Below the pieces are notes generated by a model, which was given only the letters and a program-made list of their open reading frames with translations, was not told where the DNA came from and searched no databases. 64,000 nucleotides of DNA. It comes from Alphaproteobacteria bacterium (lineage in GTDB: Bacteria; Pseudomonadota; Alphaproteobacteria; UBA7985; JAUIBT01). Position numbers and translations under genes: made by a program. The stretch covers positions 62,001-126,000 of the forward strand of contig JAUIBT010000001.1 in the NCBI GenBank assembly GCA_030428255.1, read 5' to 3'. This document shows positions 8,550-16,393 of this stretch, in pieces. Positions within the stretch are counted from its first letter, which is position 1, and every line of letters starts with the position of its first letter.

Positions 8550-9935
8550 ATGAAATTGGGAATACTGGCGCTTGGGCGCTCTACGTTTGACGTTGATTTC
8601 GCCCAGCAAAATTTAAACGCCATGTTAGCGGTCCTGGATGCAAGCCCTGCTGAAATCGTCGGCCCGCGCACGCTGCTGTTCGACGAGACCGAGACGCGCG
8701 CGGCTATGGCAGAGCTAAAGGCCGATGGCATCGATCAACTCTTGATCATGCAAGTGACCTTCACCGACGCCGCCATGACGGCGGTGATTGCCGCCGCGTT
8801 CGCCCAGCCCGTGTCGATCTGGGCGATTCCAGAGCCTCGCATCGGCGGCCGCTTGCGCCTCAATTCATTTTGCGGATTGAACCTAGCATCTCACGCCCTG
8901 GGCCTGGCACAGCGCCCCTTCTCCTGGCTCTATGCGGCACCCGATAGCGCCAGCATCGCGCACGACTTGGCAGCCTTGCTCAAGGGTGAGCGCCGCGCCC
9001 TGCCACTGGACCTTGGCGCGGTGCCCGAAACCAACGCGCAGGGCCAAGCCATCGCCCAGGCGATCCAAGGTCAACGCATCGCGCGTATTGGCGAGCACCC
9101 GGCGGGTTTTGACACCTGCGCTTACGATCCTCAGGCATTAAAGGCGCTCGCGGGCGTCGAGGTCGATCCCTTGGAGCTGGACACGTTGTTTGACACCGCT
9201 CGGGCTGCGGACGCGGGCCAAGTGGCGGCGCTGCACGACCAAGTCGCAGGCCAGATAACCGGCCTGGAGGAGGTCGAGGCGGCCCCGCTGGACCGCTCGT
9301 TACGGCTCAAACTCGCGCTCGACAGCCTGCGCGCCTCTGGTAACTACGGAGCCTTCGCGATCCGTTGTTGGCCTGAGACCTTCACCGAATACGGCGGCGC
9401 TGTTTGCGGCCCGGCGGGCATGCTGGGCGAAGCGCGCCTGCCTTGCGCGTGCGAAGCCGATGTCTACGGCGCGCTGACCCAAATGCTGTTGAGTAAAGCT
9501 GCCGACGCACCCGTTTTCTTGACCGACCTGGTGGATATGGACGCAGACGACAACACAGGCGTGGTCTGGCATTGCGGCCAAGCGCCCATGTCGATGCGCG
9601 ACCCTGAGGCTGTGGCGGAAGCCACCATCCACACCAACCGCAAGCAGCCCTTGCTGTATCAGTTCACGCTGAGGCCGGGGCCCGTCACCTTGATGCGGAT
9701 CTCCCAAGCGCGCAACCAGCCCCACATGGTGCTGGGTTACGCCGAAATGCTGCGCCGCCCCATGTCCTTTACGGGCACCTCGGGCGTCTTGCGTTTTGAG
9801 CGGCCCGCCAAGGCGGTGCTGTCTGACATCATTGCCAGCGGGCTAGAACACCACATGGCCCTGGCCTATGGCGACCATCGCGAGGCCCTGAGCGGGCTGG
9901 CTGGTGCGCTCGATTTGCCGATTTTGGAGCTGTAA
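8550..9935 (+). CDS. L-fucose/arabinose isomerase-like protein, probable sulfoquinovose isomerase (SqvD type)
   Basis: A 461-residue protein of the FucI/AraA superfamily. The C-terminal catalytic part shows RCWPE, ACEADVYGALTQML with Glu302, LTDLVDMD with Asp326 and Asp329, and VVWHCG with His341. This is the Glu-Asp-His metal-binding pattern of FucI-type isomerases. The N-terminal half is the alpha/beta fold seen in that family. FucI enzymes interconvert aldoses and ketoses. In sulfo-EMP2-type clusters a member of this family, SqvD, converts sulfoquinovose to sulfofructose, as E. coli does with the unrelated YihS. It is separated from the aldolase by 9 nt and from the next gene by 4 nt. The substrate is inferred from context. 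Confidence 0.72.
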   Translation: MKLGILALGRSTFDVDFAQQNLNAMLAVLDASPAEIVGPRTLLFDETETRAAMAELKADGIDQLLIMQVTFTDAAMTAVIAAAFAQPVSIWAIPEPRIGGRLRLNSFCGLNLASHALGLAQRPFSWLYAAPDSASIAHDLAALLKGERRALPLDLGAVPETNAQGQAIAQAIQGQRIARIGEHPAGFDTCAYDPQALKALAGVEVDPLELDTLFDTARAADAGQVAALHDQVAGQITGLEEVEAAPLDRSLRLKLALDSLRASGNYGAFAIRCWPETFTEYGGAVCGPAGMLGEARLPCACEADVYGALTQMLLSKAADAPVFLTDLVDMDADDNTGVVWHCGQAPMSMRDPEAVAEATIHTNRKQPLLYQFTLRPGPVTLMRISQARNQPHMVLGYAEMLRRPMSFTGTSGVLRFERPAKAVLSDIIASGLEHHMALAYGDHREALSGLAGALDLPILEL

Positions 9936-9939
9936 ATCC

Positions 9940-11052
9940 ATGACAATTCGCTATGGCCTGATTGGTTCGGGCATGATGGGCCAAGAGCACATTCGCAACT
10001 TGGCGCTGCTAGACGGCTGCCAGGTGACTGCGGTGGCCGATCCCAACGAGGTGATGCGTAACCAGGCCGCACAGCTCGCGAGCGCCGGGCGCGCGGGCGC
10101 TGAAGTCGCGGCTTTTACTGACTATCGCGACCTGTTGGCCGCCGATGTTTGTGATGTGTTGGTGGTGGCCTCGCCCAACGATGCCCACCACGACACCATG
10201 ATGCATCTGCTGGACACGCCACTGCCGATCCTGTGCGAAAAGCCTCTTTGCACAACAGCGCAGGACTGCCGTGCGGTCATCGCCAAGGCTGCCGGTCGCC
10301 GGGCGCCGGTTTGGGTGGCTATGGAGTACCGCTATATGGCTCCCATCCAACGCATGCTAGAGGAGCTGGCCACCGATCGAGCCGGAGCGCCGCGCATGAT
10401 TTCGATCCGCGAGCACCGCTTTCCCTTCTTGCACAAGGTCGATGCCTGGAACCGTTTCAATGCCCGCACCGGCGGTACGCTGGTCGAAAAGTGCTGCCAC
10501 TTTTGGGATCTGATGCGGCTGGTATTGAACAGTGATCCGATCCGCGTCTATGCCTCGGCGGGTTTGGATATCAACTATAGTGACGAGGACTACGCGGGCG
10601 CGCGTCCTGACATTCTCGACAACGCCTATGTCATCGTCGATTTTGCCAACGGCACGCGCGGCATGCTGGATCTGTGCATGTTCGCCGAAGGCTCGCGGTG
10701 GCAGGAGGTGGTGTCGGCGGTCGGCCCTAAGGCTCGCATTGACGCGAAGGTGCCAGGCCCGGCGCGCTTTACCTCCGATGGCAAGGAACGCCCGGCTGAG
10801 CTGGAAATCTCAGACCGAGCAAGCAAGGTCGTGACCCGCGAGACGGTCACGGTGGATGAAAGCATTTTGGCGGCAGGCGATCACTTCGGATCGACCTTTT
10901 TCCAGCATCAGCGTTTCTTAGAGCTGGTGCGCAGCGGCCAAGGCGCGCCCGAGGTCAGCTTGCAGGACGGGCTTTGGTCGGTACTGGTCGGCGAAGCTGC
11001 CGAACGCAGCGCGCGCTGTGGCCAAGCCATTGATTTGAGGGACATGTCATGA
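9940..11052 (+). CDS. Gfo/Idh/MocA-family NAD-dependent protein, candidate sulfoquinovosidase (GH188/SqgA type)
   Basis: A 370-residue protein with an N-terminal Rossmann fold (GLIGSGMMG, residues 6-14), the family signature CEKPL (Lys101) and a C-terminal alpha/beta domain with GGTLVEKCCHFWDLMR (His187, Asp190). Members oxidise sugars or cleave glycosides by transient NAD-dependent oxidation. The cluster has no GH31 sulfoquinovosidase, and NAD-dependent sulfoquinovosidases of this fold are known from sulfo-EMP2-type clusters. Release of sulfoquinovose from its glycosides is therefore the favoured role; plain sugar dehydrogenase activity is the alternative. The ATG at 9940 is used because it follows the isomerase stop. 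Its end overlaps the mutarotase by 4 nt. Confidence 0.7.
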   Translation: MTIRYGLIGSGMMGQEHIRNLALLDGCQVTAVADPNEVMRNQAAQLASAGRAGAEVAAFTDYRDLLAADVCDVLVVASPNDAHHDTMMHLLDTPLPILCEKPLCTTAQDCRAVIAKAAGRRAPVWVAMEYRYMAPIQRMLEELATDRAGAPRMISIREHRFPFLHKVDAWNRFNARTGGTLVEKCCHFWDLMRLVLNSDPIRVYASAGLDINYSDEDYAGARPDILDNAYVIVDFANGTRGMLDLCMFAEGSRWQEVVSAVGPKARIDAKVPGPARFTSDGKERPAELEISDRASKVVTRETVTVDESILAAGDHFGSTFFQHQRFLELVRSGQGAPEVSLQDGLWSVLVGEAAERSARCGQAIDLRDMS

Positions 11053-12059
11053 CAGCATTTGGAACTATGCCCGACGGTCGTCCGGTTGAACGCATCACCC
11101 TGAGCGGTGGTGGACTGACGGCCCAGGTCCTGACCTACGGCGCTGTGCTGCAAGATCTGCGCCTGGACGGCCACAACGCGCCGCTGGTTTTGGGTTTCCC
11201 AGATTTTCCGCCCTACTTGGACCGCTCGCCTTACTTTGGCGCCACCGCTGGCCGCTGCGCCAATCGTATTCGCGACGGCCACCTGAGCCTAGATGGCCAG
11301 GACTACCAACTCGACACCAACTTCTTGGGCAAGCACTGCCTGCACGGCGGCGCTGGCGGATTTGGCAAACAGCTCTGGCGTTTGGCGAGCCAGCAGGGCG
11401 ACAGTCTGGTGTTGGCGCTGCACTCCCCGGATGGCGACATGGGCTTTCCTGGCTCACTAGACGCCGAGCTTAAACTCAGCCTGCTCGACGGTGGTGTGCT
11501 GGATATCGTCATGACGGCCACCTGCAGCGCCCCGACGCTTTGCAACCTGGCCCACCACAGTTATTTCATCTTGGATGACAGCGGCAGCGTGCAAGACCAC
11601 CTGTTGCAGGTCGATGCTCGCCACTACCTGCCCGTTGATGACGAGCTGATCCCCACCGGTGAACGTGCAACCGTTGAAGGCACGCGGTTTGATTTTCGTC
11701 AGTCGAAACCGGTGGGTCAAACGCCCTCGGGCCAACCCGAGCTGCTTGACCACAACTTCTGCCTGTCTCAAGACCGCCACACCCTGCGCAAGGTCGCGCG
11801 CCTGGTCAGCCCTAAGTCGGGCGTCGCGATGGACCTGCGCACCACCGAGCCCGGTCTACAGGTCTACGACGGGGCCAAGGTCAATGTTGATACACCGGGC
11901 CTGGCCGGACAGCCGATGCGTGCCCACGCGGGCATCGCCCTTGAGCCACAAATCTGGCCAGATGCTAACCACCATCCCACATTCGCCCAAGCGATCCTGC
12001 GCCCGGGCCAGGTCTATCATCAGCAGAGCCAATACATTTTTTCGAAGGACAAACCATGA
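11049..12059 (+). CDS. Aldose 1-epimerase (mutarotase), GalM/YihR family
   Basis: A 336-residue beta-sandwich protein. The GalM features are GRCANRI (68-74), LAHHSYF with catalytic His170, LLDHNF with Asp235, and GIALEPQIWPDA with catalytic Glu299. The enzyme interconverts alpha and beta anomers of a free sugar, which speeds entry into isomerase pathways. A mutarotase (YihR) also sits in the E. coli sulfoquinovose operon, where it acts on the sugar released from glycosides. It overlaps the genes on both sides by 4 nt (ATGA), so it is in one transcript with them. No signal peptide is seen, so a cytoplasmic location is expected. Confidence 0.85.
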   Translation: MTAFGTMPDGRPVERITLSGGGLTAQVLTYGAVLQDLRLDGHNAPLVLGFPDFPPYLDRSPYFGATAGRCANRIRDGHLSLDGQDYQLDTNFLGKHCLHGGAGGFGKQLWRLASQQGDSLVLALHSPDGDMGFPGSLDAELKLSLLDGGVLDIVMTATCSAPTLCNLAHHSYFILDDSGSVQDHLLQVDARHYLPVDDELIPTGERATVEGTRFDFRQSKPVGQTPSGQPELLDHNFCLSQDRHTLRKVARLVSPKSGVAMDLRTTEPGLQVYDGAKVNVDTPGLAGQPMRAHAGIALEPQIWPDANHHPTFAQAILRPGQVYHQQSQYIFSKDKP

Positions 12060-13510
12060 GCACGTTCAGCGGCTTACTCCAGGAAGCAAACTTGATTGGC
12101 GGCACTTGGGTCGGCGCGGACAGCGGCAAGACCCTGGCCGTCTCTAACCCCGCGACCGGCGAGGTTCTAGGCCAGGTTCCCAACTGCGGCCAAAGCGAGA
12201 CCCAGCGCGCGATTGACGCCGCCAGCGCTGCCTTTGCTGAGTTCGGTCGAACGGCCTTGTCCTATCGCGTCGGCTTGCTGCACAAGCTGCACGACGCCCT
12301 GATGGACAACCAAGAGGCCCTGGCGCACCTGCTGACCGCCGAGCAAGGGAAGCCATTGTTCGAAGCGCGCGGAGAAATCGCCATCGGAGCCGCCTACGTG
12401 CGTTGGTATGCCGAGGAAATCCGCCGCGCCAAGGGCGAGATCGTACCCGCAGCCTCCAATGACCGCCGCTTGCTGGTCACCCACCACCCGGTTGGCGTCG
12501 TCGGGGCCATCACGCCCTGGAACTTCCCCTCCTCCATGCTGGCGCGCAAGCTGGCTCCGGCCTTGGCAGCGGGCTGTACCGTGGTCGCCAAACCCGCCAG
12601 TGCGACGCCCTATTCCGGTTTGGCTTGGGGCAAGCTGTGCCAAGAGGTTGGCTACCCCGCAGGCGTGGTCAATATTCTGACCGGTTCAGCGCGCGAGATC
12701 GGTGGCGCGATCATGGACAGCGCAGAAGTGCGCAAAGTGACCTTCACCGGTTCGACAGAGGTCGGCAAGACCTTGATCCGTCAGTCTGCTGACACGGTGA
12801 AAAAGGTGTCGATGGAGCTGGGCGGCAATGCGCCCTTCATTGTCTTCGATGACGCTGACCTGGACGCCGCTGTCGAGGGTGCCATGGTCGCCAAGTACCG
12901 TAACATGGGCCAAACCTGCGTCTGTACCAACCGCTTCTATGTGCAGGCCGGGATCTATGACGCCTTTGTCGAGCGCTTCAGCCAAGCCACCGCAGCGCTG
13001 GTGGTTGGCAACGGCGCCGAGGACGGCGTGCAGCAAGGCCCGCTGATCGACATGGGCGCAGTTGAAAAGGTCGAAGCGTTGATCGCTGACGCGCTGGCCA
13101 AGGGGGGGCAGGTGCAGCAAGGCGGCAAGCGCCACGGCAACGGCGGCACCTTCTTTGAGCCCACAATCATCACTGATGCAAACGCCTCGATGCGCTTTGC
13201 CACCGAGGAGATCTTTGGCCCGTTGGCTGCCATCTTCAAATTCGAGAGCGAGGACGAGGTCATCGCCGCCGCCAACGCCACCCGCTTTGGCCTGGCTGCC
13301 TATGCCTATACCCGCGACTTAGCGCGCAGCTTCCACCTCAACGAGCGGCTGGACTACGGCCTAATCGGCATCAATTCGGGGCTGATTGCCACCGTGGAAG
13401 CGCCCTTTGGCGGGGTCAAAGAAAGCGGCATGGGCAAGGAAGGCGGCAGCCAGGGCTTGGACGACTATTTGGTCAGCAAGTACACCTGTTTGGCGGGGCT
13501 CGGCGCATGA
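12056..13510 (+). CDS. NAD(P)-dependent aldehyde dehydrogenase, GabD-like, probable sulfolactaldehyde dehydrogenase
   Basis: A 484-residue aldehyde dehydrogenase of standard length. Catalytic Glu254 is in MELGGNAPF and nucleophile Cys288 in MGQTCVC. Cofactor-loop sequences TPWNFPSSMLARKLAPALAAG and FTGSTEVGK are intact, and the protein resembles succinate-semialdehyde dehydrogenases. GabD-like enzymes oxidise sulfolactaldehyde to sulfolactate in sulfo-ED and sulfo-EMP2 organisms, which is the role expected beside the proposed aldolase. General semialdehyde or lactaldehyde oxidation is possible. It overlaps the mutarotase and the hydroxyacid dehydrogenase by 4 nt on either side. Confidence 0.82.
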   Translation: MSTFSGLLQEANLIGGTWVGADSGKTLAVSNPATGEVLGQVPNCGQSETQRAIDAASAAFAEFGRTALSYRVGLLHKLHDALMDNQEALAHLLTAEQGKPLFEARGEIAIGAAYVRWYAEEIRRAKGEIVPAASNDRRLLVTHHPVGVVGAITPWNFPSSMLARKLAPALAAGCTVVAKPASATPYSGLAWGKLCQEVGYPAGVVNILTGSAREIGGAIMDSAEVRKVTFTGSTEVGKTLIRQSADTVKKVSMELGGNAPFIVFDDADLDAAVEGAMVAKYRNMGQTCVCTNRFYVQAGIYDAFVERFSQATAALVVGNGAEDGVQQGPLIDMGAVEKVEALIADALAKGGQVQQGGKRHGNGGTFFEPTIITDANASMRFATEEIFGPLAAIFKFESEDEVIAAANATRFGLAAYAYTRDLARSFHLNERLDYGLIGINSGLIATVEAPFGGVKESGMGKEGGSQGLDDYLVSKYTCLAGLGA

Positions 13511-14430
13511 TCCTGATCACCGAGTTTATGGATCAAGCCGCGGTCGATCACCTGGCGAGCCAGCGCGCGACCCGCTATGCGCCCGAGTTGGCGGACGATC
13601 AAGCCGCTATCCCGGCGCATATGGCAGACATCCAAGCCCTCATCGTGCGCAATCGCACCCAAGTGACTGCAAAGCTGCTGGCCTCCGCGCCCGAGCTTAA
13701 GGTCGTGGGGCGCTTGGGCGTGGGGCTTGACAACATTGACCTGGAGGCCTGCAAGGCGCGCAATATCACCGTCATCCCTGCGACCGGGGCCAACACTTTG
13801 TCGGTGGCCGAATACGTGGTCACCAACGCTCTGATCTTGCTGCGTAACGCCTACCAAGCCAAAGACGCTATGGTGGCAGGCGCTTGGCCGCGCGCCGCTT
13901 GCTCGGGTCGCGAAGTGGCGGGCCGCATCCTGGGGCTGATCGGTTTTGGCGCCATCGCACAAAAGACCGCCGAGCTGGGCCGCGCCCTGGGCATGCAGAT
14001 TGCTGCCTTCGACCCCTTGCTGCCCTCCGATCACCCTGCTTGGCAGCAAGCCCAGCGTTGCGAGACCTTGGGCGCGCTGTTGGGCCTGGCCGATGCCGTC
14101 AGCCTGCATGTGCCGCTGTTGCCTGCGACCCGCCACATGATCAACGCCCAGACATTGGCTGACATGAAGCCAGGTGCCGTGCTGATCAACGCTGCGCGCG
14201 GGGGCGTGGTGGACGATGCCGCGCTGGCGCAAGCGCTACGCGATGGTCGTATTGCTGGAGCCGCTCTGGATGTGTTTGAGACCGAGCCCCTGACGGCCGA
14301 GGCGGCGGCCGCGTTCGAGGGCCTGCCCAACGTGGTGCTAACCCCGCACATTGCCGGGGTCACCGAAGACAGCAACCAGCGGGTCAGCGCCATGATCGCC
14401 GAGCGCGTGATGAGTGAGCTCAGGGCTTAG
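13507..14430 (+). CDS. slcC: D-isomer-type 2-hydroxyacid dehydrogenase, probable (S)-sulfolactate dehydrogenase
   Basis: A 307-residue NAD-dependent enzyme of the phosphoglycerate dehydrogenase superfamily. It has the Rossmann motif GLIGFGAIAQ (143-152) and the catalytic triad Arg231 (NAARGG), Glu260 (DVFETEP) and His281 (TPHIAG). The N terminus, LITEFMDQAAV and ALIVRNRTQV, closely resembles what I remember of SlcC from Chromohalobacter, which oxidises (S)-3-sulfolactate to 3-sulfopyruvate. As the last gene of the operon it would take the product of the aldehyde dehydrogenase onward. No sulfopyruvate decarboxylase, Xsc or sulfolyase was recognised in the window. The alternative is a generic D-glycerate-type dehydrogenase. 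Confidence 0.68.
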   Translation: MILITEFMDQAAVDHLASQRATRYAPELADDQAAIPAHMADIQALIVRNRTQVTAKLLASAPELKVVGRLGVGLDNIDLEACKARNITVIPATGANTLSVAEYVVTNALILLRNAYQAKDAMVAGAWPRAACSGREVAGRILGLIGFGAIAQKTAELGRALGMQIAAFDPLLPSDHPAWQQAQRCETLGALLGLADAVSLHVPLLPATRHMINAQTLADMKPGAVLINAARGGVVDDAALAQALRDGRIAGAALDVFETEPLTAEAAAAFEGLPNVVLTPHIAGVTEDSNQRVSAMIAERVMSELRA

Positions 14431-14433
14431 CGC

Positions 14434-15291
14434 TCAGCTCCTGGCGCTCGGCTGGGCGCTCGGCTGGGCGCTTGATCCCGCGACCAGCCCCTCGACAAAG
14501 CCCTGGATCGTCGCCAAGGTAAGATCGGGCTGCTCAAGGAACGGCACGTGGCGGCAGTCGTCCAACAGTGCCACTTGCACCGGCGCTGGGCTGCGGCGCG
14601 CCACCACCAAGACTTGCTCGTCACTGCCGTATTGATCTTGCTTGCCCTGAAGCGCCAGAGCTGGGACACCGAGGGTGTCGAGCACATGCTCGACGTTCCA
14701 AGCCTGAAAGCCCGGGTGCAACCAGGTGTCATTCCAGCCGCGAAACGTCGCCTCGGGATCGCGGTGATATTTGGCCATGCGCGCTTTCAAATCTTGGGTC
14801 TCAAAGACCTGCTTGGCGTCGCTGATAGCGGCCCGGCTGGCAGGTTCGGTAAAGAAGTGCGGAGCCATCAAGACTAAGCCACGCAGCCTGGGGTCGCAGT
14901 GCCGCCCTGCATATTCGGCGGCAATGGTCGCGCCGTCCGAATGCCCCAGCAGGATCAAAGGTCGCTCGCCAAACAGCGCCAGAACCTGAGGCAAGACGCG
15001 GGTGGCCTCGCGGGTTAAGTAGTCCAGCGGGCGCGGCATGTCCGCCAGGTCCGACTGACCATAGCCCGCACGCGAGAAGGCGAAGACAGGCAAGCCTGTC
15101 GCTTGGCTCAGCTTAGAGGGAAAGTCACGCCACAGTGCGAGGCAGCCCAAGCCCTCGTGTAGCATAACGATGGTCGGCTGACCCTGGTCGCAGTTCTGCG
15201 GGCTGGGGCCGAAACTAGCCCACTCCAAGGACTTGCCCTGCGCAATGAGGAACCCTGACCGCTCCAGCCACTGCTCGAAAATGGTCGTCAT
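14434..15291 (-). CDS. Alpha/beta hydrolase
   Basis: A 285-residue alpha/beta-hydrolase-fold protein. Features are the oxyanion region MLHEGLGCLALWRDFP, the nucleophile elbow LGHSDGA (the serine of GHSDG), an acidic residue in QGKQDQYG and a late histidine in CRHVPFLEQ. The start at 15291 is one base after the stop of the upstream gene, so the two are coupled. Its stop lies only 3 bp from the convergent slcC stop. The last residues come from a short 12-bp tandem repeat giving AQPSAQPSA. The substrate is unknown; the fold covers esterases, epoxide hydrolases and C-C hydrolases. Confidence 0.8.
   Translation of the reverse strand: MTTIFEQWLERSGFLIAQGKSLEWASFGPSPQNCDQGQPTIVMLHEGLGCLALWRDFPSKLSQATGLPVFAFSRAGYGQSDLADMPRPLDYLTREATRVLPQVLALFGERPLILLGHSDGATIAAEYAGRHCDPRLRGLVLMAPHFFTEPASRAAISDAKQVFETQDLKARMAKYHRDPEATFRGWNDTWLHPGFQAWNVEHVLDTLGVPALALQGKQDQYGSDEQVLVVARRSPAPVQVALLDDCRHVPFLEQPDLTLATIQGFVEGLVAGSSAQPSAQPSARS
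14443..14472. repeat. 12-bp tandem repeat, about 2.5 copies
   Basis: The unit GGCGCTCGGCTG occurs at 14443-14454 and 14455-14466, followed by a half copy (14467-14472). It sits in the extreme 3' end of the alpha/beta hydrolase gene and encodes a repeated Ala-Gln-Pro-Ser, so it lengthens the C terminus without breaking the frame. Confidence 0.8.
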
Positions 15292-15292
15292 G

Positions 15293-15739
15293 CTATGCGG
15301 CCAAGAACTTGCGCGCGGCTTCCAGGTCTTCACAGACCCTCGCGCTAATCCGATCGCCAAATTTGGCCAAGGTATTGGCCTCCCACTCCGCCACCCAGCG
15401 CGTGTCCTGCCCGGTCTCGGGCAAGGGCGGGATCAGCACGAATTTGCGCAAGGGAGATGCCAGGACGGCATCGCGGAACTCGGGCCCACTGACCCAGGCA
15501 TAGTCAGCTTCTGATAAAGCATGCGGCGAGGTGGAAACATCGGCAACCCAATGCTTAACCGCGTGCGAGCCGACCCAGGCCAAGGCCGCCAAGACAGCAT
15601 CGCGCACCCCACTGCCCTCGTCGTACTCCGAGAACCACTTCAAATAGACCGCTGCCATATCTGGCTGCCAACTCACCCGTACCAAGCCGGGCTTGTCATG
15701 GATGAGGGTCTCACTCTTCAGCGCGTCTTGCATGCCCAT
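15293..15739 (-). CDS. Small cytoplasmic protein of unknown function, possibly STAS/SpoIIAA-like
   Basis: A 148-residue protein without a signal peptide or membrane segment. The pattern of alternating strands and helices (IHDKPGLVRVSWQ, VAALAWVGSHAVKHWVADVS, KFVLIPPLPETG, WVAEWEANTLAKFGDRISARV) resembles the small SpoIIAA-like proteins found in many bacteria, but no diagnostic motif is visible. It is the first gene of a two-gene unit with the alpha/beta hydrolase; the stop codon and the next ATG are one base apart. I do not recognise its function. Confidence 0.6.
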   Translation of the reverse strand: MGMQDALKSETLIHDKPGLVRVSWQPDMAAVYLKWFSEYDEGSGVRDAVLAALAWVGSHAVKHWVADVSTSPHALSEADYAWVSGPEFRDAVLASPLRKFVLIPPLPETGQDTRWVAEWEANTLAKFGDRISARVCEDLEAARKFLAA

Positions 15740-15828
15740 TCTTTCGCTTACTTGTCTGGTCGCTGTAGTCTAACGAGCGGCACGTCCCAGCGCAAACTTC
15801 GCGGGGGCCAAGGCGAAACCCAACGCAC

Positions 15829-16149
15829 CTAGGGGTAGCGGGCCCGACATCCATTCGAAACGCGCAGATCAGCGTCATCGTCGACAGCAAAGCAAACGGT
15901 CTCACAAGGCACACCGTCTCGGTCCCGGTCCAAGGAGGTGACGCCGCCGACCAACAAGGCGAAAAAGGCATGCTCGCAGGACGAGACATCGCCGCAGCGC
16001 CTGACCGGAACCCAGCGCCGTGACCAGGTGATATCTGCACCTGAGGCCAGGCAACGTGCGACATTGCGGTAGTGGTGCAAGTCACCAGCCTCTTGTGCGC
16101 AAACGGGCCCAGCAGCCAGCGCAATCATTACAATATAGCGTTTAATCAT
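15829..16149 (-). CDS. Small secreted protein with excalibur-like calcium-binding motif
   Basis: A 106-residue protein with a signal peptide at about residues 1-18 (MIKRYIVMIALAAGPVCA). The motif DRDRDGVPCETVC near residue 75 matches the excalibur-type calcium loop (DxDxDGxxCE). Six further cysteines could form disulfides in the periplasm. An AT-rich TATAAAG lies shortly upstream. Neighbours are unrelated, and nothing indicates a partner or pathway. Confidence 0.65.
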   Translation of the reverse strand: MIKRYIVMIALAAGPVCAQEAGDLHHYRNVARCLASGADITWSRRWVPVRRCGDVSSCEHAFFALLVGGVTSLDRDRDGVPCETVCFAVDDDADLRVSNGCRARYP

Positions 16150-16393
16150 TTTACGTCTTTATAAAATGCACCGCACTCTGTCTAGACAAAAACCTACCCG
16201 CTCTGATTGCCGTCGATAGCGACGGCGGGTGCCCTTGACCTTGGGGCTGAGAAATTTAGGTGAAAGGGCCAGGTTTCTTGCCGCCGTCTGTCGACACCTG
16301 GCTTTTCAAGCACGATTTTCCGTGGCAGGGTTGAGCGGCTTTTGGTCCAAGTGACCAGGGCATCCCGCCGACAAACACGCATGAGACCAGCTT

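Noticed and set aside
16194-16382. 62-residue - strand frame upstream of cfa
   Set aside because: No ribosome site or family pattern; it lies in the cfa upstream region and is probably chance.
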